From the NCBI GenBank assembly GCA_028571685.1, contig CM053140.1:150769701-150833700 (forward strand): a stretch of DNA of 64,000 bases, written 5' to 3'. The notes beneath the pieces were generated by a model that was not told the origin of the DNA, did not search any database, and saw only the letters and a list, made by a program, of their open reading frames with translations. The translations under genes and the position numbers were made by a program. This document shows positions 56,322 through 64,000 of this stretch, piece by piece. Each line of letters starts with the position of its first letter. The stretch's first letter is position 1. This DNA is from Heterohyrax brucei. Lineage: Eukaryota > Chordata > Mammalia > Hyracoidea > Procaviidae.

Positions 56322-57399
56322 GGCTAATTGGTTGATTGCAGTGGTAAGATTTTCTGTCTTTACTGATCTTTTTTCTTAATGACTGGTCCATTACTGAAAG
56401 TGGAGTGTTGAAGTATCCCACTATTATTGTGAAGTGATCTATCTATTTTTCAGTGCTGTTTGTATTTGTTTGATGTATTCAGATGCTCTCTGATACTGGG
56501 TTCATAAATATTTAATATTATTATGTCCAGTTTATAGTACTGGACCTTTCAGGAACAGAGACCATCCTTGTCCACAATGGTGGGTTTTGCATAAAAGTCT
56601 ATTTTATCTGAGTTAGTATTGCCACTCCTGTTCTTCCTTGTATGTTGTTGGCTTAGTATATGTATTTCCATTCTTTTTAAGTTTGTTTATATGTTTGAGT
56701 CTAAGGTGTGTTTCTTGTAAGCAACATATAGGTGAATCTTATCTTTTGATCCAGAATGTCACTTGCTGCTCTCTACTGGTGTGCTCAGTCCATTTATATT
56801 CAGTATAATTATTGATAGATATGTGTTTAATACTGTCATTTTGATGTATTTATTTTTATACAGTTGATGTTTTCTATGTTGCTCTTAATATTTTGTTCTA
56901 GGTCATTCCTTATGGGTTGACTTTTCTTATTTTTCACTGTTGTGTTGGTTGAGACTCCTGTGTTAAATTTCTTGTTTTGTCATATTGCATTGTTATTGTC
57001 TTTGCAGCTATCCCTATGATCCTCCTTACTATTCTAAGTTGAAACCAGACTTTAACTTCCATGTATCTTTTTAATTTCCTCTCCATCTGAAAGGATTGTA
57101 ACTACTATAATATATCCCTCTTTTTAATGCGATGATGTTATAGTTTTTGTGATATGATCACTTATCCCCTTCTTTTAATATTGTAGCTTTGAGTGAGCTT
57201 TGTGTCTTCCCTAGCTGGGTAGGATTCTGCAAGCTGTATTCTGCAATGCATCCTTAAATATACTCTTAATATTTTTGCTTTTCTAAACAAAGAGCTTCTT
57301 TCAGTATTTGTTGTTTGCTTTTTTAAAAGTCCCTAAGCTTCTGTTTATCTGTGAATGTGCTAATTTGATCTCTATATTTGAGAGATAATTTTGCAAGAT

Positions 57400-58156
57400 A
57401 TATAATTGTTGGTTGGAATTTTTTCTCCTTCAAGGTTTTGAATGTGTCATCCTATTGTCTTCTTGCCAACATCATTTCTGCCAAGAAGTCAGATGAAAGC
57501 CTAGATGGCTTCCCTCTGAATATTAGTTTTGCTTTAAGCCTCACTGTCTTTAAGAGCTGCTGTTTTTGTTTTATTTTATTAGGCTTAATTATAATATATC
57601 TTGGTGTCTTTCTTTTGGGGTCTACTTTTTGTGGTATTCGATATGTGTCTTGGAAATCTATGTTCTCTTCTTTCATAATTGTAGACGAATTTTCTGTCAG
57701 CCACTCTACTACAATGCTCTCTGTATTTTCAGCTCTCCCTCCCTGTCCAGGAACTCCAGGTATTCATGGATTATTACTCTTAAAGAGTCCCACATGTTTC
57801 TTAATCCTTCTCCCATTTTCTTATTTCTTTTCTTTGATTTCTCCTTATAAATGCTGTGTCAGTTGCTCTGTCCTCAGGGTCACTAAGCCTGACTTTTATC
57901 TCCCGAATTCTGTTCTTTTAGCTTTGGATTGAATTGTCTAATTCTATAACTTTATTATTAATCTGCTGTATTTCACATCATTGATGTTTCACTAGTTCAC
58001 ATAGATCACTAATTTTTTCTTTTGTTTCACATTTTGTTTAGCCCTCTAGGAGGGCTCTATGTATAGTTCTTTTGTGCTCAACCTTTGATAGTTTCTGAAA
58101 GCCTTTTTCATCTGGGAAGTTTTTGATTTTTTATTTTGGGAGTTTTCTCGAGCCAT
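57400..58156 (-). pseudogene. L1 ORF1 remnant (copy G)
   Basis: ORF1 protein binds L1 RNA as a coiled-coil trimer. The likely start codon is at 58156 (minus), ATGGCTCGAGAAAACTCCCA, which lines up with the ORF1 start in the L1 at 63678 (ATGGCTTTAGAAGGCTCCCA). The C-terminal domain is readable at 57452-57676: DFQDTYRIPQKVDPKRKTPR, PNKIKQKQQLLKTVRLKAKL and RLSSDFLAEMMLARRQ, matching the L1 ORF1 pattern. The coiled-coil region has stops, so no full protein is made. A plus-strand frame over the same bases (57378-57932) is a shadow. Confidence 0.8.
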
Positions 58157-59120
58157 GGTAGACTCTTTCTTGAAATGGTTAGCTATAGATTGCTGCCTTT
58201 GTGCCATCTAGAAGCTGTTCTGTTTCTCTGATACTACCTCAATAGGATCTGAGATACAGCCAATGGTATGATGTGGATCAGTGAAGGGTAGAGGAGATGC
58301 TTCCAGAACACTCAGCAGTCAGTTCCCCAGGCAGTTTTATTTTTTAAAAAAATTACTTTACTACTAAGTGTGGAGCTGTCCAGCAGCTGCTGAAATCAGT
58401 CAGACCCTCAGGTGTGGCAGGCCCTGCCTTCTAGCTGATAATGAAAGCATCTCATGGTCCTTCCCTAAGTGCTATGACATGGTTCAAAGTAGGGAGGGGT
58501 TATAGTCTTGCTGCTATCCTCTGCCAGGCCCCACTCATAACTCTAGGCACCAGAATTCTAACATCGTTTTTCTTCTGGAAAAGTACTTTCCAAATGGGCT
58601 GAGCTCCATGTAAAAATTAGCCCCAGCTAATGCCTCCTGGTGGGTGACTCCACCTCCCAGCTAACTAAGATGGCATCTCACTCGAGCTGACCTGCCTGCC
58701 ATGAAACAGCAGAATCTATGGTAGATTTCAGAAACAAGAGAGTGGAGGGGCAGTGGTGCCCTCAGTTAGCAGCCAGTCTCCCAAAATATGGCTATCCGAA
58801 GCACAGTCTCTCTGCTGTTTACTTGGGCACTGCAGTTCAGCATATTAGCTGGCTCATGTCCAGTCCCCACTGCCTGATAACAAAGAAGATGTCAGTACCT
58901 GCAGTTCCAAATGGTGAGTCAGCAGAATCAGGACTCAGCATTCCACTGGCTTGTGTTAGAGAGCGGTATTTTCCCTGTTAGTGGTGACTAGTCAGATCTG
59001 ACAACCCTGTGCCACATCCTAGATGTCAATGGTTCTCTGTTCAAATGTTATTTCAGTTGTTAGTTCTCAGAGGGAATTGAAGAAATGTGTGTCCAGTCCA
59101 ACATCTTGGCTCTGCCCCTC
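58157..59120 (-). promoter_or_regulatory. L1 5' UTR (copy G)
   Basis: About 960 bp, richer in G and C than the flanks, starting GAGGGGCAGAGCCAAGATG on the minus strand. In L1 this region holds the internal promoter. Activity is inferred from the family and unlikely to persist in this decayed copy. Confidence 0.65.
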
Positions 59121-59130
59121 TGTGCTTTTA

Positions 59131-61776
59131 TTTTAAAAAAAACATTTTATTATGTTTTAAGTGAAAGTTTACATTACAAGTAAATTTGTCGTACAAAAAC
59201 TTATACTCACATTGCTATGTAACTCTAACTGCTCTCCCCATACTGTGACAATATACTTCTTCACTCTACCTGTACTTCCTATGTCCCTTCCACTAGCTCC
59301 TGTTCCTCTCTGTCCTCTCATCTCACCTCTGAACAAGAGTTGCCCAGTTAACCTCCTTTATCTACTTAAGCCTGGATGTACAAGCTTTACCAGTATCTTT
59401 TTATGTCTTGTAGTCTAGTCCAGACTTCGTCTGAATCATTGACTTAGGGAATGGTTTTGACTCTGGGCTAACAGTGAGTCCAGGGACCATGTTTTTCAGG
59501 GACCCTCTAATCTGTCATTGCATCAGGTCTGGTCTTTTTAACAAGGTTTGAGTTCTGCACCCATTTTTCTCCTGCTTCATCAAGGACTCTTTGACGTGTT
59601 CCCAGTCAGAGAAGTCATTGGTGGTGGCCAGGCACCATCTAGTACTTCTGGTCTCATGTTGATGTTATCTTTGGATTATGTGGCTCTTTCTATCTCTTAG
59701 GCTCATGATTCCTTTGTGTCTTTGATATCCTGCATTCTACTGTGCTCCAGGTGAGATGGGGCCAATTGATGCTTCTTAGATGTTTGCTTGCTAACTTTTA
59801 AGACCAGGATACCACTCACCAAAGAGACAGAACATTTTCTTAAAAAAAATTTTGTATCAATTGACCTAGATGTCCCCTAAAACCATAGTCCCCTCAGATA
59901 CTCTGTCCTTTGAAGTGTTTGGTTATATTTAGGAAACTTCTTAGCTTTGGATTTAGTCCAGCTGTGCTGGCTTCTGTACTTTCTGTTGTCTGTCCCTTTG
60001 TCTAAGTTAATTTTTATCTACCATCTAATTAATGAGCATCTTCTTCCTCCCTTCACATCCTTGTAGGCATCAAAGAATATTTCTTTCTGTGTTTAACTTA
60101 TAATAGTGGTCTCATAAAATATTCATCCTTTTGCAACTACTTTCATTCAGCATAATGTCTTCCAGATTCCTCTGTGTTATTAGATGTTTCCCAAGATCAT
60201 GGTTATTTATCATTGTGTAGTATTCCATTGTATGACTATACTGTAGTTTATTTATTCATTCATCCATTGATAGGCACCTCAGTTGATTCCATCTTCTTAC
60301 AGTAGTGGACAGTGCTGCAATAAACACTGGTTTTCATGTATCTATTCCTGTGACCACCTTTATTTTTCTAGGATATATTCCAAGAGGTAGGATTTCTGGA
60401 CCATATGGTATTCCTATTTCTAGTTTTTTACGAAAATGTCAAACCAATTTTCTAAGTGACTGTAACATTTAACATTCCCACTAGCTGTGATAAGTGTTCC
60501 AGTGTTCACACAGCCTCTCCAACATTTATTATTTTGTGTTTTTTGGATTAATGCCCTTCTTGCCATGAGTTGGATCCAACTTGATGGCACTTGGCTTTGG
60601 CTGACTGGCCATTCTTGTTGGAGTGAGATGGCATCTCATTGCACTTTTGATTTGGATTTCTGTAATGGCTAAATATCATTAGAATTTCCTCATATATGTT
60701 TTAGCTGCCTGGATGTCTTCTTTGGTTAAGTGTCTGTTCATATTCTATGCCTATTTTTCAATTGGGTTATTTGTGTTTCTGTTGCTGAGGTTCAGCTGTA
60801 TCTTGCAGATTTGGGAGATTAAATGCTAATCAGATTTGTTATAGCTAAAAATATTTTTCCTGTCTATAGGTTGTCTTTTTACTCTTTTGGACAATCATGT
60901 TTTATTTTTAGTACTTCCCTATTATCTATTTTCTCTTCTGGTGTTTGTGTATTTTTCTTAATGTTTTGTGTTCTGTTTCTGCATTATCTCTTTTTTTCTT
61001 CCATGGTCTTTATTGTCTTAAGAGATATTTTGAAAAAAATTATCTTTAGGTCTTTGATCCATTTTGAGTTAGTTTTTGTGTATGGTGTGATATATGGGTT
61101 TCATTGTTTCACAGATGATAAGTTATGCCAACACTATTTGTTAATGCGACTGCCTTTTCCTTGATTTATGGACTTTGGACCTTTATCAAATAGCTGCTCA
61201 TAGGTGAATGTTTTGTGTCTAGATTCTCAATTTGTTTCCATTGGTTTATGTATTTGTTGATGTAACTATGTCAGGCCTTTTTTTGACTACCGTGGCAATG
61301 TAATGGGTTCTAAAGTCAGGAAGTGTGAGGCCTCCCACCTTTTTCTACTTCTTCAGTACTGCTTTAGTTATCTAGGGCTTTTTCCATTTCCATGTGAATT
61401 TAATGATTTGTTTTTCCATCATACTAAAAAACACCACTGGATTTTTTATTGAGATTATATTGTTTCTATAGATCATATTGGGTAAAATGGACATTTTCAT
61501 GATGTTGAGTCTTCCTATCCATGAGCAAAGTTTCTCCACTTATGTAGATCATTTTTGTTTTCTTGCAGTAGAGTCTTATAATTTTCTTTGTATAGTTCCT
61601 TTATGTCTCCAGTAAGATTTATTCTTAAGTATTTTGTCTTCTTGAGGGCTATAATAAATGGTAATGATTTGTTGATTTCTTCTTTGATGTTCTCTTTGTT
61701 GGTATGAAGGAATCCAACTGATTTTTGTATATTTATCTTGTATCTTGATCCTTTGCTGAACTCTTGTATTAGTTCC
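59131..61776 (-). mobile_element. L1 LINE copy H, 5'-truncated
   Basis: Starts with the reverse 3' end ('ttattatgttttaagtgaaa'), has a 3' UTR to about 60100 and ORF2 to about 61776, where it stops in the RT C-terminal region. The minus frame 61515-61778 reads SRYKINIQKSVGFLHTNKEN and LPFIIALKKTKYLRINLTGD, which follow the FADD block in L1. A 45-bp SINE tail is inserted at 60563. The truncation point is at 'cttgtattagttccat'. Confidence 0.85.
60563..60607 (+). repeat. SINE/RTE tail-only insertion, 45 bp, with TSD
   Basis: 'ccatgagttggatccaactt' and 'gatggcacttggctttggct' between GCCCTTCTTG (60553-60562) and GCCATTCTTG (60608-60617). L1 elsewhere reads 'ggattaatgccattcttgtt' without it (compare 10011-10030, 53398-53420). 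Confidence 0.85.
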
Positions 61777-62012
61777 ATCTATGGTTTTTATTTACATATT
61801 ATTTTAGAAACAAATTATTTGTCATTAGAATATAATTTAAACTTAAATCAAGAATTTTATATCATAGTAGAGGTTACTGAAAAATTTATTACAATGGTAG
61901 GTATAATTGTCTCTCTTATAGTTTATAACAATTTATTTTTTAATTAAAACTACATGCAAATGTCAAATATTGAAAATGTTTTCATTTAAGTACACTTTAC
62001 TAAAAACCAAGA
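61777..62012. other. Unassigned AT-rich stretch
   Basis: No gene or repeat recognised. Confidence 0.4.
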
Positions 62013-62215
62013 AGCCCAGGTGACATAGTGGTTGAAGTGCTTGGCTGCTAACCAAACTGTCTGGATTTTTAGCCCACCAGCCATTTATTGAAAGAAAGAT
62101 GTAGTAGTCTATTTCTGTATAAATAACAGCTTAGGAAACTCTATGGGGCAGTTCTACTTTGTTCTGTAGGGCTGCTATTAGTGTAATTTTGTTTAATGAC
62201 AATGGGTTTTGGGTT
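62013..62215 (+). mobile_element. AfroSINE-type SINE, long variant
   Basis: 'agcccaggtgacatagtggt', 'ggctgctaaccaaactgtct', the extra block 'gtagtctatttctgtataaa', 'ctctatggggcagttctact' and 'tttaatgacaatgggttttg'. Confidence 0.85.
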
Positions 62216-62629
62216 ACTAGAAACCTTAGAGACTCACGTTTTAGAATCTGTTGCAAATGAATGAACTCTGAATATTCTGTTGTGGATGATCACATTATTT
62301 TATAGATTTATGAAATGAAAGCCTCCAGAAATTTTGTCTGAAGTGGTTTTCTATGTTTTAGATGTCTTTTATATGCTTTATGTATTATATGTACTAATAT
62401 ATAATGTAGAGCAAATCACTCTTCTTTTAAAACTGAAGTCACTTCAAATTAAGCGCCAAATTGAGAAGGTCATACTAACATATCTTTGACTGATAATAAT
62501 ATCTCTAAAATAAAATTAGTAAAATATTTATAATGTACATATTTTGGCTTTGTAATATTATTTTCAATGTTGATTTATGTTGTACTTAGAATTTTTAGAT
62601 AGGAAACCACTTAAAAATAAAAAAAGTTA
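62216..62629. other. Unassigned AT-rich stretch before the last L1
   Basis: No gene or repeat recognised. It ends in 'ttaaaaataaaaaaagttag', the likely insertion site of the L1 starting at 62630. Confidence 0.4.
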
Positions 62630-63677
62630 GGGGAGTAGAGTCAAGATGGCCAACTAAGCACACGCCTCCATATATCCCTCTGGAAACCAAGACCTGAATT
62701 GACAATCAAACAGAGCCTTCTGATCACCTAGTCAGCCTCAGGACACAGTACAGAGCTGTTAATTGGGACTTCATACCACTCAGCAAAAAACCTCCTCTCT
62801 TTCTCTGACTCCTGCTCCTGGCTAGCCCCAGCTCTCATAGATGGAAGGTAAATGCACCATTTTGATTTTTTTTTCCTCTGTCGCAGCTGGTGGGCAGAGC
62901 TGGGTCTTGCCTGGCGGCTGGACTCAGACGCCCTCTGGGGGGATAGGAAGGCGAAATTCCCATATTCTGAGAGCCAGTCTCGGGACTCTGTTAATTTAGC
63001 CACTATGAGCCTTTCGTTTTGTAGCTGCTTCAGCGGGGTTTGTGCGGAGCTCCGTGGTCAGGGTGCGGAATGTCATGTTGGTACTGAGATTTTAGCGGGA
63101 CCTTGTTCTTAGCCTGGGAGCCAGCACCTGCGGGCAGGACAGTGCTTTTCAAACAGACAAGTAGTGATTTTGCACAGTGCTGCCTGCGTTGGGGGCCTTG
63201 CAACAGAGGCAGAGGAATCGCTGCCTCTGGGAACCTTTGGGCCCTCTGTCTGCTACCTGTGTGGAGGACGCCATCTTGGATACAGTGGACACAGCTGTAC
63301 CTAATTCTTAGCTTGGGAGCCAGAGCCTGCCCACAGGAGAGCCATTTTCTATCACAAAACCAGTACTCTACGCAGTGTTGGCTAAGGCTAGGCCCTGTCA
63401 GCAGAGGCCAACAGGGCAATAGCATTGCTGTATTCTGAACTAGTTTGTTATCATCTGGGGTTGGATATAGTGGCGCTTACTTTGTCAGATGAGAAGAGGG
63501 ACCTCTACATCTGAAAACCTAACTGACTTGTGAACTGGTCAGATACCTTTTGTTTTACATTTGAAGACAGCCTAGAGAAACATTTGCAGTCCATCCTCAC
63601 AGTACCTCTTCCAGCCTCTATATACTCACATGAGACCCAAAAAGCAACAGACAATTGTGGCATACAAGCAATCACTG
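62630..63677 (+). promoter_or_regulatory. L1 5' UTR with internal promoter region (copy I)
   Basis: About 1,048 bp and clearly more GC-rich than the surrounding sequence, especially 62880-63420 ('ctggtgggcagagctgggtc', 'ggggccttgcaacagaggca'). L1 5' UTRs carry an internal RNA polymerase II promoter. No specific factor site was assigned. Confidence 0.65.
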
Positions 63678-64000
63678 ATGGCTTTAGAAGGCTCCCAAAC
63701 AAAGCAACCAAGGAGTTTTCCAGATGAAGAAACTTTTATGAAAGCATCAGGAAGTGAATACAAATTGATTATATACAGAGCCCTTCTAGACCTTCTACAA
63801 AATGCAGCAGAACAAAATGAAAAATTAAGCAAGTTGTTCGATCTGATGGAACACCAGTACTCTGAAATCCAACAGATCAAGAAGAAAATCAAAGACATAG
63901 AAACTTCCATGCAAAGCCAAGAAAACAGAATGGAACAAATGGAAAAAAGAATTTCTGACTTGGAAGACAGAGCTACTGATGCCAGCATCTGTGAGCAGAA
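63678..64000 (+). CDS. L1 ORF1 protein, N-terminal part, open to window end
   Basis: ORF1p is the RNA-binding, trimeric coiled-coil protein needed for L1 movement. It packages L1 RNA in the cytoplasm together with the ORF2 product. The ATG at 63678 is the first in-frame start after the 5' UTR and lines up with the equivalent start of L1 copy G at 58156. All 107 codons to the edge are open. The start reads MALEGSQTKQPRSFPDEETF. From about residue 40 the sequence is rich in Glu, Lys and Gln with hydrophobic residues in heptad-like spacing (for example KLFDLMEHQYSEIQQIKKKI, NRMEQMEKRISDLEDRATDA). This fits the family coiled coil. The RRM-like and C-terminal domains lie outside the window, so it cannot be judged whether the full gene is intact. 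Confidence 0.85.
   Translation, partial: MALEGSQTKQPRSFPDEETFMKASGSEYKLIIYRALLDLLQNAAEQNEKLSKLFDLMEHQYSEIQQIKKKIKDIETSMQSQENRMEQMEKRISDLEDRATDASICEQ

Larger units (their letters stand above)
52975..56830 (-). pseudogene. L1 ORF2 remnant (copy G)
   Basis: ORF2 is endonuclease plus reverse transcriptase. The endonuclease end is readable at 56119-56421, with YFNTPLSV (the family reads GDFNTPLS, so the metal-site aspartate has become tyrosine), RIDHVLGHK and SDHKVIKV; a 24-bp SINE tail is inserted in this frame. The RT core is open for 164 codons at 54540-55034: [20 protein letters not shown], and the intact catalytic block [16 protein letters not shown]. The C-terminal region at 53124-53435 has GTILHCWWDCKKEQPLWKAI and SFDPVIPLLRKYPIE. 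Stops and shifts separate these pieces. Confidence 0.9.
51985..59120 (-). mobile_element. L1 LINE copy G, complete 7.1 kb, with TSD
   Basis: On the minus strand it starts GAGGGGCAGAGCCAAGATG (59120) and ends in an A-rich tail at about 51985. The flanks TGTGTTTTATTTTT (51971-51984) and TGTGCTTTTATTTT (59121-59134) form the duplication. It holds a 5' UTR (58157-59120), ORF1 (about 57400-58156), ORF2 (about 52975-56830) and a 3' UTR. The right duplicate lies against the tail of the next L1 (59131 on), so copy G went into that tail. A 5'-truncated SINE (54416) and a SINE tail (56306) are inserted in it. Confidence 0.9.
62630..64000 (+). mobile_element. L1 LINE copy I, 5' end, open ORF1, cut by window edge
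   Basis: Begins with the L1 start signature GGGGAGTAGAGTCAAGATGG. A 5' UTR of about 1.05 kb is followed by ORF1 with no stop to the window end. Of the L1 copies that keep an ORF1 region here, only this one has it open from the ATG onward. The 3' end and the rest of the element lie beyond 64000. Confidence 0.85.

Noticed and set aside
57378-57932. 184-codon plus-strand frame that looks like a membrane protein
   Set aside because: It lies antisense to L1 ORF1 of copy G. The hydrophobic look comes from reading the lysine-rich ORF1 backwards.
63030-63438. Overlapping 131- and 111-codon frames on opposite strands
   Set aside because: Both lie in the GC-rich L1 5' UTR, where stop codons are scarce.
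63626-63988. 120-codon minus-strand frame
   Set aside because: It is the antisense shadow of the real L1 ORF1 start at 63678.

Overview
This window is mammalian nuclear DNA with no recognisable host gene. The organism is most likely an afrotherian, with a paenungulate such as an elephant the best guess. The argument rests on a tRNA-derived SINE of the AfroSINE type (5' part 'CCCTGGTGGTGTAGTGGTTAAG', middle 'GGGGCAGTTCTACTCTGTC', 3' part 'GAGTCGGAATCGACTCGACGG'). It occurs more than 30 times on both strands, alongside L1 elements and several RTE (BovB-like) LINEs. No exon, tRNA gene, rRNA, CRISPR array or bacterial feature is supported. Family names come from remembered consensus sequences, not from a search. 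Element edges are good to about 5-20 bases, except where a target-site duplication (TSD) fixes them.

Layout. 0-6.4 kb: an L1 3' end, SINEs, a short MaLR-like LTR retrotransposon with both LTRs and a 5-bp TSD (2714-4464), and an L1 3' part (4505-6352). 6.8-11.3 kb: one minus-strand L1 split by a second minus-strand L1, with a 12-13 base TSD at the junctions. 12.5-19.7 kb: a complete but decayed plus-strand L1 with a 12-bp TSD, containing a degenerate mariner and an inverted mariner piece. 20.2-20.9 kb: a solo LTR of a class I-like endogenous retrovirus. 20.9-33 kb: mostly unassigned sequence with scattered SINEs, two L1 5' pieces (24.8-27.2 kb), a short poly-A retrocopy (27.7 kb), an old L1M fragment and an L2. 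33.7-44.6 kb: three RTE LINE copies around a 4.2-kb L1M. 45.8-47.4 kb: an L1 with a 5' inversion (twin priming), itself hit by a second solo LTR of the same family as the one at 20 kb. 47.6-51.3 kb: LTRs, SINEs and a MIR. 52.0-59.1 kb: a complete 7.1-kb minus-strand L1. 59.1-61.8 kb: a 5'-truncated minus-strand L1. 62.6 kb to the end: the start of a plus-strand L1 whose ORF1 is open to the edge, the best candidate for a young element here.

How the parts relate. The SINE 3' domain matches the 3' ends of the RTE copies, so RTE machinery probably moved the SINEs in trans. Several insertions consist only of the last 20-100 bases of this SINE/RTE tail, and some have clear TSDs and readable empty sites inside L1 copies. 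These very short 5'-truncated tail insertions are the most unusual pattern in the window.
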